Assembly (NCBI GenBank): GCA_047605765.1
Contig: JASGFB010000001.1
Coordinates: forward strand, 41,366 to 105,365
Reading direction: 5' to 3'
DNA: 64,000 bases
Source of the DNA: JBGVSA01 sp047605765
GTDB lineage: Bacteria; Pseudomonadota; Gammaproteobacteria; Burkholderiales; Rhodocyclaceae
In this document: positions 34,841 through 44,641 of the stretch, piece by piece
Position numbering within the stretch: the stretch's first letter is position 1
Layout: each line of letters opens with the position of its first letter
Notes under the pieces: model-generated
What the model saw: only the letters and a program-made list of their open reading frames with translations
The model's database searches: none
What the model was told of the DNA's origin: nothing
Made by a program: the position numbers and the translations under genes

Positions 34841-35746
34841 TCAGGCGGGCGCCTTCCGCGCGGCGCGCGTGGTCAGCCAGATGCCGCCCAGGATCAGGGC
34901 CATGCCGGCGAAGTGATACAGGTGAGGCAGCTCCCCCAGGAAGAGCGCCGACAACAGCGGCGTGAACACCGGCATCAGATGAATGAAAAGCCCGGCCACG
35001 GCGCTGCCCACCTGCGCAACGGCGCGATTCCAGAAGACATAACCGAGAAACGCCGCGAAGACGCCGGTGTAGGCGATGCCGGCCAGGGATGCCGGCGTGA
35101 CGTGGACAGAGTGGCCGCTGGCCACTTCCCAGGCGTACAGGGGCGCCAGACCCAGCACCCCCAAACCGGTCAGCAGCGCCAACAGAGCCATGGGGTGCAC
35201 GCCCGCCGGACGGAACTGCAGCAGGATGGTGTAGATCGCCCAGATGAACACCGAGACCATGATCCACACGTCACCCGGGTTGAACGTCAGCGCCGCCAGG
35301 CTCGCCAGTTCGCCGTGCGCCACGATCACGGTCACCCCCATCAGCGAAATGAGCGCACCGATGCTCTGCCCCGCGGTCATGGGCTTGCGCAGGAACACCC
35401 ATAGCAAGGCCATGATGACGATGGGAATGAACGAATTGAGCAGTACGCCGTTGGTGGCGGTGGTGAATTGCAGGCCGTAATACGTCAGCGTGTTGTAGGC
35501 GGTGACGCCCAGCAGCGCCAGCGGCAGCACCCTGCGCCAATGGTCGCGCAGAGTCGGCCACAGTTGCTTGCGATGCGGCCATGCAAACGGCAACACGCAC
35601 AGTAAGGCCACCGTCCAGCGCCAGAACGCCAGCGACACCGGTGGCACCTCACCGCGAAAGCCACGCCCCACCACCCAGTTGCCCGACCAGAACAGATTGG
35701 TCAGCACCAGCAACAGATACGGGTTATCGAAACGGAAGCGAGGCAT
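34841..35746 (-). CDS. DMT-superfamily (EamA) transporter
   Basis: A 301-residue inner-membrane protein with ten predicted helices in two EamA repeats. The first helix contains NLFWSGNWVVGRG, typical of the first EamA unit, and the second repeat begins near WIMVSVFIWAIYTILLQ. Such proteins mostly export metabolites or amino acids. ATG 35746 is chosen by topology. It converges with the exonuclease gene. The substrate is unknown. Confidence 0.88.
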   Translation of the reverse strand: MPRFRFDNPYLLLVLTNLFWSGNWVVGRGFRGEVPPVSLAFWRWTVALLCVLPFAWPHRKQLWPTLRDHWRRVLPLALLGVTAYNTLTYYGLQFTTATNGVLLNSFIPIVIMALLWVFLRKPMTAGQSIGALISLMGVTVIVAHGELASLAALTFNPGDVWIMVSVFIWAIYTILLQFRPAGVHPMALLALLTGLGVLGLAPLYAWEVASGHSVHVTPASLAGIAYTGVFAAFLGYVFWNRAVAQVGSAVAGLFIHLMPVFTPLLSALFLGELPHLYHFAGMALILGGIWLTTRAARKAPA

Positions 35747-35818
35747 GGCGGCAGGGCCCGTGAAGCGAGGACGGCGCACCTTAGCAGATGGCGCCGCCCG
35801 CCGACAGGCGGTCAACAC

Positions 35819-36379
35819 TCAACGCACGATGAGCGCGCCCAGGCCGAGCAGCGCAAAAATGGCAGCGGCGATCATGTGGACGACGCGAATCGGCACCCGT
35901 TTGACCAGCTTGTCACCCAGGAAGACAACCGGCACGTTGGCCAGCATCATGCCGAAGGTGGTGCCGGCCACTACGCCCCACATCGAGGTGTACTGGGCGG
36001 CCAGGGCCACCGTCGCGATCTGCGTCTTGTCGCCCATTTCGGCGAGGAAGAACGCCACGGTGGTCGCGCCGAACACACCGAAACGGTTGGCGGTGGCGCT
36101 TTCATCGTCGTCGAGCTTGTCCGGCACGAGGATCCACGCAGCCATGGCCAGGAACGAAATGGCCAGAATCCAGCGCAGAACGTCCGGGCCCAGCATGGTG
36201 GTGATCCAGTGCCCGACGGCGGCGGCGCCGGCATGGTTGGCGAGCGTGGCGGCAAGAATACCGGCGACGATGGGCCAGGGTTTGCGGAAACGCGCGGCGA
36301 GAACGAGGGAAAGAAGTTGGGTCTTGTCACCCATTTCAGCCAGGGCGACGATACCGGTCGAGACAAGGAACGCTTCCAA
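35819..36379 (-). CDS. GDT1/UPF0016 family manganese exporter
   Basis: A 186-residue membrane protein with six helices and two copies of the family signature E-x-G-D-K-[TS]: ALAEMGDKTQLLS near residue 15 and FLAEMGDKTQIAT near residue 105. These motifs bind the transported cation. Bacterial members export Mn2+. The TTG start at 36379 has GGAG seven bases before it; an extended reading would run into the riboswitch. The presence of a yybP-ykoY-like leader fits Mn2+-induced expression. Confidence 0.9.
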   Translation of the reverse strand: MEAFLVSTGIVALAEMGDKTQLLSLVLAARFRKPWPIVAGILAATLANHAGAAAVGHWITTMLGPDVLRWILAISFLAMAAWILVPDKLDDDESATANRFGVFGATTVAFFLAEMGDKTQIATVALAAQYTSMWGVVAGTTFGMMLANVPVVFLGDKLVKRVPIRVVHMIAAAIFALLGLGALIVR

Positions 36380-36439
36380 AACAGACTCCGCGGGCCGGCA
36401 GATTTCCCAATGATCACGACCGTCGCCGACCCAGGGGGC

Positions 36440-36550
36440 GCGTCGCAATCAAAGGTCTCGCCAGGCGTTTTGCTGCGCGCACCATGGCACCTTGCGTGCC
36501 AAGTCTGTTGATGCGTGCCCTTCTCGCGGAAGGAGGCTACTCCCCAATGA
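36440..36550 (-). promoter_or_regulatory. yybP-ykoY-type manganese riboswitch
   Basis: On the minus strand the leader carries GGGGAGTAGCC (36535-36545) and, about 85 bases later, GGCGAGACCTTT (36451-36462). These are the two conserved core elements of the yybP-ykoY Mn2+ riboswitch. Sequences flanking both can pair as a basal helix with G-U wobbles. It lies directly upstream of a GDT1-type Mn exporter gene, its classic target. The call comes from motif recognition, not from a covariance model. Confidence 0.78.
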
Positions 36551-36610
36551 CGAGGCGGACTCTACCGGCGCGACACAGGCCGGTCAAGGCGCGCATAGCC
36601 TGCAATGCGC

Positions 36611-37273
36611 TTAGGCGAGGGCCGGCCGCGCGCCCTCGGCGAGGGTGATTTCGATGCGCTCGCGCCCCTTGCCGACGTTCTTGCGCTTGAGCGCCACGGC
36701 ACCGACTTCGCCGCTGCGCCGCAGGTGCGTGCCGCCGCAAGGCACCTGCGCAAAGCCTTCGATCTGCCAATAGCGGCGTTCGTTGACCGGGTCGGAGAAG
36801 GCGCTGACGATGGCCAGGTCGGCAGCGATAATGTCATTGGCATCGGCCGCCAGCGCCGGCAGCAGCGGGGCCACGCTGTCATCGAGGGCGAAATCGATGC
36901 GCGCCTTGTCGGCCGCGATATGCGCTCCGGTCTTGTCGACGCCGGGCCGGCGCTTGTACATCAGCTCCAACACGATCTCGGCGGCGAAATGCAGGCGCAT
37001 CAGGCGATAGCGCCGCACCCAGTCGATCTCCATCGTCAGCGCCTGTCCGGGCCGCAGACCATGGTCGGGCGGCAAGGTGTAGACCAGTTCGCGCCCGGCC
37101 CAGCGAGCCTGCGTCACCGTCAGGCCATCGAACGCACCGGCATCGCTCTCCTGGCCACCCGAAGCCGCGTAAAAGATGCTCGCCTCGACCATGACGTCGG
37201 CGTCATTCACCTGCGTCACGCGGGTGGCCAAATGCGTCAGGTAAGGGTCTTGCCAGAAAACTTTGAGGGTCAT
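36611..37273 (-). CDS. AlaX-type alanyl-tRNA editing protein
   Basis: A 220-residue stand-alone editing protein related to the AlaRS editing domain. It has ASGGQESDAGAF near residue 37 and the C-terminal metal site CGGTH (Cys179, His183). The usual HxxxH metal motif reads H95-FAA-E99, a glutamate in place of the second histidine. Known members deacylate Ser-tRNA(Ala) or Gly-tRNA(Ala). The gene overlaps the following SRPBCC gene by ATGA; transcription comes from that side. Whether the variant site still holds zinc is not shown. Confidence 0.85.
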   Translation of the reverse strand: MTLKVFWQDPYLTHLATRVTQVNDADVMVEASIFYAASGGQESDAGAFDGLTVTQARWAGRELVYTLPPDHGLRPGQALTMEIDWVRRYRLMRLHFAAEIVLELMYKRRPGVDKTGAHIAADKARIDFALDDSVAPLLPALAADANDIIAADLAIVSAFSDPVNERRYWQIEGFAQVPCGGTHLRRSGEVGAVALKRKNVGKGRERIEITLAEGARPALA

Positions 37274-37683
37274 GCCGATGGCGCCGATTCAAGCAGAGTC
37301 TTGAGGGCGGCCAGGTCCGCTTCGACGGCGGCGATGTCGGCCTGGAATTGCTCATCGGTCATGGTCGGTTGGCGCAGCACCGTGAGCATCACCAGGCAGC
37401 CTTCGCCAAGCGCGACGACGCGCATCGGCACGTAGACCTCGTCGCCGTTGGGCAGGGTGACGGCATGGTCGAGCACGCCGAAGGCATTGAGGGGCGCGAA
37501 GCGCATGCGCGCCTCGCCCAGCGGCGTGCTGACGCGCCAGTTGTTGCCGTCGGGCACCAGTGATTGCCCCAGCCCCTGGGCCCATGACGGCAGATTGAGG
37601 GGTTCGGCCAGAAAAGCGTAGGCACTGGCCAGATCGCGAGCAATGCCTGTCTGCACGGTATGCGCGGCAGTGATCCCTGTCAT
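37270..37683 (-). CDS. SRPBCC (START-like) domain protein
   Basis: A 137-residue protein with the helix-grip pattern of SRPBCC/polyketide-cyclase-like proteins: IARDLASAYAFLAEPLNLPSW near the start, a run of beta strands in the middle, and a long C-terminal helix (EQFQADIAAVEADLAALKTL). Such folds bind hydrophobic ligands. ATG 37683 has CAGGAG upstream. It overlaps alaX by ATGA, so both are likely cotranslated. Function unknown. Confidence 0.78.
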   Translation of the reverse strand: MTGITAAHTVQTGIARDLASAYAFLAEPLNLPSWAQGLGQSLVPDGNNWRVSTPLGEARMRFAPLNAFGVLDHAVTLPNGDEVYVPMRVVALGEGCLVMLTVLRQPTMTDEQFQADIAAVEADLAALKTLLESAPSA

Positions 37684-37738
37684 GACAGCTCCTGACGGCG
37701 GTCCTGGCGGCACGGCCACCGTGCGTCGGTTGTTCAGA

Positions 37739-40700
37739 TCATGGGGCGTCGGACACCTGTGCCACCTCCGGTGCCAGCATCTTGCGCGAGCCACCGATGC
37801 CCAGCTTTCTTTGTAGCCAATCGAACGACAAGTAGAGGGCGGGCGTGATGAACAGGGTGATCAGTTGCGAGAAGATCAGTCCGCCCACGATCGCCACGCC
37901 CATCGGCTGACGCAGCTCGGCGCCGGCCCCCAGGCCGAGGGCGATCGGCAGCGCCCCCATGACGGCCGCCAGGGTCGTCATCATGATCGGACGGAATCGC
38001 AACAGACATGCCTGCTTGATGGCCTCGGCCGGTGTCAGTCCGTCGCCACGCTCCGCCGCCAGGGCAAAGTCGATCATCATGATGGCATTCTTCTTGACGA
38101 TACCGATGAGCAGCAAGATCCCGACCATGGCGATGAAGGTCAGCTCGAGCCCCACCAGCTTGAGCGACAACAGCGCGCCCACGGCGGCCGACGGAATGCC
38201 CGCCAGGATGGTGACAGGATGGACCCAGCTCTCGTACAGCACGCCGAGCACCACGTAGATGACGGCGATGGCGATCAGGATTAGCCACAACTGGCTGCTC
38301 TGCGAATCTTGGAACACCGCCGCATCCCCCGCGAAATCGCCGAACACGTTGTTCGGCACGTCGAGCGAATCCTTCAACTGGCGCACTTCCTGCACCGCTT
38401 GCGACAGCGTCACGCCGGGCGCCAGATTGAACGACAGCGTCACGGCGGCGATCTGGCCCTGGTGCCCGATGGAGTTGTTCACCGCAGTGCGCTCAACGTG
38501 TGCGAAGGCGGTGATGGGCACCAGCTGGCCGGTCTTGCTGCGCAGGCGCAGGTATTCGAGGTTGCTTTCGTCGGCGCGGAAATCCGGCGCCCACTGCATG
38601 ATCACCGGGAAGTTATCGGTAGCCGCATAGATGGTCGACACCTGGCGCTCGCCGAAGGCCGAATTGAGCACGCTGCGCAGATTCTGCATGTCGATGCCCA
38701 GCGCCAGCGCCTGGTCGTGGTCGATGACCAGACGTGCCTGCAGGCCTCGCCGCTCAGCGTCGGAGTTGATGTCCTTGAGCAGGTTCGATTCGCGCATCTT
38801 GCGCTGCAGCCGTTCGGCCCACTCGGCCACCGTGTCGTAGTCCACCGATTGCAGGGTGTATTGGTAGCGCGCGTTCGAACTGCGCCCACCAATGCGCAGG
38901 TTCTGGATCGGGGAGAAGGTCACCTGCACGCCAGGTATGCCGGCCGTATCGTGGCGCAGCGATTCGAGCACCTGCGCCATGGCCGGGCGTTGCGAATGCG
39001 GTTTGAGCGTGACGAAGATGAGGCCGTTGTTGCTGCTGCCCGAGTTAGCGATGACGTCGGTGACGTACGGGTTGGCGCGCACCTTGGCGTCGAGGCGCGT
39101 GATCAGGTCGCGCATGGCCGGCCACGACATATCCTGCGGCGCGCGGATGGACACGCGCACCTGGCCGATGTCTTCTTCAGGAAAGAAGCCCTTGGGCATG
39201 ATGAGATACAGCCAGGCCGTGGCACCACACGTCGCCAGCGCCACCAGCAGCATCACCCAGCGCACGCGCAGCGTGTGGTCGAGGGCACGGCGATAAAGAT
39301 CGAGAAGCCCGTTGAAGAGGCGCTCGAACAGGCGGCTCCAGGCCGGCGGCCGATGGTCGGCCGCCTCGTGCTTGACGAACCGCGCCGCCAGCATCGGCAC
39401 GATGGTCAGAGCGGCGGCGGCCGACACCATGATCGCCAGCGTCACGACCACTGCGAACTCATGGAACAACAGGCCAATGACACCCGGCATGAAAAAGATG
39501 GGGATGAATACGGCAATCAGCGACACCGAAATCGACACCACCGTAAACCCCACCTCACGGGCGCCACGGATGGCCGCCTCGAACGGCTTCACGCCTTCTT
39601 CGATGTAACGGACGATGTTCTCCAGCACGACGATGGCATCGTCCACCACCAGACCAATGGCAATGGTCAGGCCCATCAGCGAGATGTTGTCCAGACTGTA
39701 GCCGCCCCACAGCATGAGGCCGAAGGTGCCCAGCAGCGAGGCCGGCAGGGACACCGAGGGAATCAGCGTAGCGGGCAGGCGCCGCAGGAACATCAGGATC
39801 ACCGCCATGACCAGTCCGACGGTGAGCAGCATGGTCAGCGACACGTCATGGATCGATTCACGGATCGACGTCGACCGGTCGAGCAGGATGTTGATGCGCA
39901 CCGAGGCAGGCAATTGCGCCTGCAGGCGCGGGATCGCCTTGCGCACGGCATCGACCACCGCCACGGTGTTGGCGCCCGGCTGGCGCAGCACCGACAGCGA
40001 AATGGCACGCTCGCCATTGACCCAGCTACCGGTCTTGATGTTTTCGACGCTGTCCTGCACGTCGGCCACTTCACGCAGGCGCACCGGCAGGTTGTTGCGC
40101 GTGGCGACGATCAGGTCGGCAAACTGCGCAGCATTGGTGAGCTGGTCGTTGGAGCCGATGATGAGCGTCTGGCGCGCGCCTTCGAGCGAGCCCACTGGCG
40201 TGTTGTTGTTGGCGTTGGTCAGGGCGGTGGCGATGTCGGTCAGCGACAGATCGCGCGCCTGCAGCTTGGCCGGATCGACGTTCACGCGCACGGCGTAGCG
40301 CTTCTGCCCGTTGATGGTCACCTGGGCCACGCCGTTGAGGGTCGACAGCGTCGGCGAGATCAGGTTGTCGGCGTAGTCGTTGAGCTGGTCGAGCGACAGC
40401 GAAGGCGAGTCGATGGTGATGAACAGCACCGGATCATCGGCCGGGTTCACCTTGCGGTAACTCGGCGGATTGGTCATGTCCTTGGGCAGTTGCCGGTTGG
40501 CGCGGAACAGCGCCGCCTGCACGTCCACCGCCGCCGAATCGATGTCGCGGGCAGGGTCGAATTCCAGCGTGATCGAGGTGTTGCCCAGGGTGCTCGACGA
40601 GGTCATCACCTTGACGCCGGCGATGGTCGAGAACTGACGCTCCAGCACCATGGCCACCGAGTTGGCCATGGTCTCGGGGTTGGCTCCGGGCAGCGAGGCG

Positions 40701-40843
40701 CTGACGTTGATGGTGGGCTGGTTGAACGACGGCAGGGCCGCGATGGGCAGCTTGAACCAGGCCACTGCACCGGCGATCATCACCGCCAGCCACAACAGGG
40801 TCGTGGCGACGGGCCGGCGGATACACTGTTCGGACAGATTCAT
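37739..40843 (-). CDS. RND-family multidrug efflux permease
   Basis: A 1034-residue inner-membrane pump of the AcrB/MdtB-MdtC class. It has the N-terminal CIRRPVATTLLWLAVMIAGA helix, two large periplasmic loops and twelve expected helices. The proton-relay aspartates are visible in the fourth helix (TIAIGLVVDDAIVVLENIVR). A GxxPS loop motif follows TM11/12. It is expected to form a trimer and work with an adaptor protein and an outer-membrane channel. The adaptor gene overlaps its start by ATGA. No outer-membrane factor gene is nearby. Confidence 0.93.
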   Translation of the reverse strand: MNLSEQCIRRPVATTLLWLAVMIAGAVAWFKLPIAALPSFNQPTINVSASLPGANPETMANSVAMVLERQFSTIAGVKVMTSSSTLGNTSITLEFDPARDIDSAAVDVQAALFRANRQLPKDMTNPPSYRKVNPADDPVLFITIDSPSLSLDQLNDYADNLISPTLSTLNGVAQVTINGQKRYAVRVNVDPAKLQARDLSLTDIATALTNANNNTPVGSLEGARQTLIIGSNDQLTNAAQFADLIVATRNNLPVRLREVADVQDSVENIKTGSWVNGERAISLSVLRQPGANTVAVVDAVRKAIPRLQAQLPASVRINILLDRSTSIRESIHDVSLTMLLTVGLVMAVILMFLRRLPATLIPSVSLPASLLGTFGLMLWGGYSLDNISLMGLTIAIGLVVDDAIVVLENIVRYIEEGVKPFEAAIRGAREVGFTVVSISVSLIAVFIPIFFMPGVIGLLFHEFAVVVTLAIMVSAAAALTIVPMLAARFVKHEAADHRPPAWSRLFERLFNGLLDLYRRALDHTLRVRWVMLLVALATCGATAWLYLIMPKGFFPEEDIGQVRVSIRAPQDMSWPAMRDLITRLDAKVRANPYVTDVIANSGSSNNGLIFVTLKPHSQRPAMAQVLESLRHDTAGIPGVQVTFSPIQNLRIGGRSSNARYQYTLQSVDYDTVAEWAERLQRKMRESNLLKDINSDAERRGLQARLVIDHDQALALGIDMQNLRSVLNSAFGERQVSTIYAATDNFPVIMQWAPDFRADESNLEYLRLRSKTGQLVPITAFAHVERTAVNNSIGHQGQIAAVTLSFNLAPGVTLSQAVQEVRQLKDSLDVPNNVFGDFAGDAAVFQDSQSSQLWLILIAIAVIYVVLGVLYESWVHPVTILAGIPSAAVGALLSLKLVGLELTFIAMVGILLLIGIVKKNAIMMIDFALAAERGDGLTPAEAIKQACLLRFRPIMMTTLAAVMGALPIALGLGAGAELRQPMGVAIVGGLIFSQLITLFITPALYLSFDWLQRKLGIGGSRKMLAPEVAQVSDAP

Positions 40844-42090
40844 TGCAGCGCGGCTCCGGCGCGCGCCCCGCTCTGCTCGGCCACCGGCGCCGAGGCGCCT
40901 TCACCGTTGCGGTGGCGGGCGCTGCTGCCCGCGCCCAGCGCATTCTGGGTCACATGGATGGGCGCACCGGGGCGCAGGTTCTGGCCGCCTTCGAGGACCA
41001 CGGTCACACCGCCTGCGATACCCTTGACCACGACTTCCTGGTTCACCACGCGCACCACTTCGACGGTTTGCGGCTTGACGGTGTGATCGTCCTCCACCAG
41101 GTACACCAGACGCCCGTTGGGCCCGTTGATGACGGCCTGAGCCGGTAGTACGACGGCATTCTTGATGGTGCCGGCGACCATCTTGACGGTCACGTACTGC
41201 CCCGGCCATACCGTGCGTTGCGAGTTGTCCAGCCGCGCCTTGACGACGATGGTGCCGGAGGTGCGATCGACGGCGCTATCCACGAACACCACCTCACCCT
41301 GCAAGGACTTGCCGCCGGCATCGGCGCTGACCTTGACGGCGCCCGCACGCAGGGCTTCGAGCAGGGAGCCGAGGCTGTTTTCCGGCACCGAGAAAGTCAC
41401 CCCGATGGGGTTCATGCGCGTGATCTTGACCAGCGCCGTGGCCGTGGCGCTCGAGGTCACGAGGCTACCGGGACGCACGTTGATGATGCCGGCACGGCCA
41501 TCGAAGGGCGCGCGGATCTGCGCGTACGACAACGACACGCGCGCCTGCTCGACGGCCGCCCGGTTCTGCGCCAACAGCGCATTGGCAGCGTCGACCTTGC
41601 TTTGCGCGGCATCGAGGGCCGACGGCGAGACAAAGTTGCGCGACGACAGATCCTGGGTACGGCGCAGATCGCGTTGCGCGGTGTCCAGCGCAGCCTGGGC
41701 GCCGACCACGTTGGCCTCGGCCTTCTTGACGTTGGCGGCGTCATCACGATCATCGAGCGTGAACAACAGTTGTCCGCGCTTGAGTTCGTCGCCTTCCTGG
41801 AAATGGATCTGGGTGATGGTGCCGTTCTTCTGCGGCCGGATGTCGACATCGTCCAGCGCGATGATGGCGCCTTGCGCTTCAAGGGTCAGCGGAACGTCGG
41901 CCAGGCGCGTCACCGTCACCGTCACCGGCTGTGCCCGCCCGCCCTGCGAGCCGTTCGACTGGCGCGCCACCGGTGCCGACTGGCCCGCCCCGCCGGTGGC
42001 CTCGCCGCTTTGATTCCCACAGCCATACATGCCCACAGCGGCGACACACACGACAATCCACGGCAGAACAGCAACAACCCGAAAGCGCAT
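40840..42090 (-). CDS. RND efflux periplasmic adaptor (membrane fusion protein)
   Basis: A 416-residue adaptor of the MdtA/AcrA type. A hydrophobic leader ends in GMYGC, a possible lipidation site with an unusual residue at -3. A lipoyl-like half (FQEGDELKRGQLLFTLDD), a helical hairpin (about residues 120-195) and beta-barrel domains (PENSLGSLLEALRAG, ALVKITRMNPIGVTF) follow in order. The C-terminus is Gly/Ala/Ser-rich. It is first in the operon and translationally coupled to the permease. Substrates are not predictable from sequence. Confidence 0.92.
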   Translation of the reverse strand: MRFRVVAVLPWIVVCVAAVGMYGCGNQSGEATGGAGQSAPVARQSNGSQGGRAQPVTVTVTRLADVPLTLEAQGAIIALDDVDIRPQKNGTITQIHFQEGDELKRGQLLFTLDDRDDAANVKKAEANVVGAQAALDTAQRDLRRTQDLSSRNFVSPSALDAAQSKVDAANALLAQNRAAVEQARVSLSYAQIRAPFDGRAGIINVRPGSLVTSSATATALVKITRMNPIGVTFSVPENSLGSLLEALRAGAVKVSADAGGKSLQGEVVFVDSAVDRTSGTIVVKARLDNSQRTVWPGQYVTVKMVAGTIKNAVVLPAQAVINGPNGRLVYLVEDDHTVKPQTVEVVRVVNQEVVVKGIAGGVTVVLEGGQNLRPGAPIHVTQNALGAGSSARHRNGEGASAPVAEQSGARAGAALQ

Positions 42091-42315
42091 AAAAATCGCC
42101 GGCGCGTTGCCGCGGCGGCGCTCATCTCTGATGTCTCGGACAGGTCAGGCTCAGACCCTGACGCAGGCGTTTGGTTGCGAATAATCTGGTATTTCCGCTA
42201 AAGCCGCTAGATTGTCCTTGAAGAAAATTGACTATTCGCCTACGCGAACGTTGTAGGTGTGCGGAGACGCACTTCGTTCATCAGAGAAGTGCCCCGTCCT
42301 ACGCAAGGTCTATGC

Positions 42316-42321
42316 CATAAT
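42316..42321 (+). promoter_or_regulatory. Candidate extended -10 element of recA
   Basis: TGCCATAAT places CATAAT, with an extended TGN, 28 bases upstream of the recA ATG. A -35 match is weak. No CTGT-N8-ACAG LexA box is seen nearby. Confidence 0.35.
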
Positions 42322-42348
42322 TTCGCTCAGTCTTTACGAGGAAATGAC

Positions 42349-43368
<1,020 letters not shown>

Positions 43369-43376
43369 CGCAGGCC

Positions 43377-43396
43377 GGGCCGCCTCGTGGCGGCCC
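43377..43396 (+). terminator. Attenuator-like hairpin between recA and recX
   Basis: GGGCCGCC-TCGT-GGCGGCCC makes a perfect 8-bp stem with a tetraloop just after the recA stop. There is no T run. Similar recA-recX hairpins reduce read-through into recX in other bacteria. Confidence 0.5.
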
Positions 43397-43420
43397 ACGC
43401 CGAGCGCCAGACCTCCGCCC

Positions 43421-43870
43421 ATGACCGCCAAACTCACCGCGCGTGCCCTTCGCCTGCTCGCCACGCGCGAGCATTCGCAGGTCGAGCTGCGCCGCAAGCT
43501 GGCAGCGCGGGCCGAGGAAGGCGACGACATCGAAGCGGTGATCGGACGCCTCAGCGAGACCGGTCTGCAGTCGGACGAACGTTTCGCCGAGAGCTACGTG
43601 CGCTCGCGCGCCGAGCGCGTCGGTGCCGGGCGCCTGAAGCGCGAATTGTCGGACCGCGGGGTGAGCGCCGAGATTGTCGAATCGGCGCTGGCCCATACTT
43701 TGGAAGAAGACGAGCCGACGCGCGCACGCGCCGTCTGGCGCAAGAAGTTCGGCAACGCCCCGCAGGATGCGAAAGAATGGGCGCGACAAGCGCGTTTTCT
43801 ACAGGCGCGCGGGTTTTCGGCCGACATTATCCGCAAGTTGTTGAAAGAACCGTTCGATGAGTCTGCTTAG
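43421..43870 (+). CDS. recX: RecX regulatory protein
   Basis: A 149-residue RecX, the usual length for the short proteobacterial form, made of three-helix repeats with RALRLLATREHSQVELRRKL and GLQSDERFAESYVRSR. It caps and limits RecA filaments. It follows recA by 52 bases. Its end overlaps lptB by 14 bases in another frame, so recX and lptB are likely coupled. Confidence 0.95.
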   Translation: MTAKLTARALRLLATREHSQVELRRKLAARAEEGDDIEAVIGRLSETGLQSDERFAESYVRSRAERVGAGRLKRELSDRGVSAEIVESALAHTLEEDEPTRARAVWRKKFGNAPQDAKEWARQARFLQARGFSADIIRKLLKEPFDESA

Positions 43871-44579
43871 CGTTGACGGGTTGTCCAAGAGCTACAAGGC
43901 ACGCACCGTCGTCAAGCACGTGTCCTTCCAGGTCGGCAGCGGCGAAGTCGTCGGCCTGCTCGGCCCGAACGGTGCCGGCAAGACAACCTGCTTTTACATG
44001 ATCGTGGGCCTGGTGCGCGCCAACGGCGGGACCATCCATCTGGATGCCACCGACCTTACGCACCTACCCATGCACAAGCGCTCGAAGCTGGGCCTGTCCT
44101 ACCTGCCGCAAGAGAACTCGGTGTTCCGCAAGCTGACGGTGGCCGAGAACATCATGGCCGTGCTCGAATTGCAGAAGCTCAACAAGACGGCCATCAAGCA
44201 ACGCCTCGATGAGCTGCTGGACGAGCTGAACATCGGCCATCTGCGCGACGCCACGGCGCTGTCGCTGTCGGGGGGCGAGCGCCGCCGCGTCGAGATCGCC
44301 CGCGCACTGGCCACGCAGCCGCGCCTGATCCTGCTCGACGAGCCCTTTGCGGGGGTCGATCCGATCGCCGTGCTGGATATCCAGAAGATCATCGGCTACC
44401 TCAAGGCGCGCGGCATCGGTGTGCTGATCACCGACCACAACGTGCGCGAAACGCTCGGCATCTGCGACCACGCCTGCATCATCAATTCAGGCGAGGTGCT
44501 GGCCGCCGGACGGCCCCAGGAGATCGTGCAGAATGACCAGGTCCGCCAGGTCTATCTGGGCGAACATTTCAGACTGTGA
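43857..44579 (+). CDS. lptB: LPS export ABC transporter ATPase LptB
   Basis: A 240-residue ABC ATPase with Walker A GPNGAGKT, signature LSGGERRRVEIARAL, Walker B LILLDEPFAGVDP and the H-loop TDHNVRET. Sequence and the neighbouring rpoN identify it as LptB, which powers the LptFG transporter that extracts lipopolysaccharide from the inner membrane. The usual partners lptC and lptA are not upstream; recX occupies that place. Start ATG 43857 overlaps recX. Confidence 0.94.
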   Translation: MSLLSVDGLSKSYKARTVVKHVSFQVGSGEVVGLLGPNGAGKTTCFYMIVGLVRANGGTIHLDATDLTHLPMHKRSKLGLSYLPQENSVFRKLTVAENIMAVLELQKLNKTAIKQRLDELLDELNIGHLRDATALSLSGGERRRVEIARALATQPRLILLDEPFAGVDPIAVLDIQKIIGYLKARGIGVLITDHNVRETLGICDHACIINSGEVLAAGRPQEIVQNDQVRQVYLGEHFRL

Positions 44580-44641
44580 TTGCGCCATGATGAGTTGCCG
44601 CCCACAGGGTTCGTAGAAACCCCGTAACGCCCACGACAGAC

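Noticed and set aside
38309..41086. Plus-strand open frame of 925 codons opposite the RND pump
   Set aside because: Very long but composed of His/Arg/Gln-rich antisense sequence without motifs or ribosome site.
42128..42143. CTGA-N8-ACAG as a LexA box for recA
   Set aside because: One core mismatch, poor inner bases, 200 bp from recA and nearer the divergent adaptor gene.
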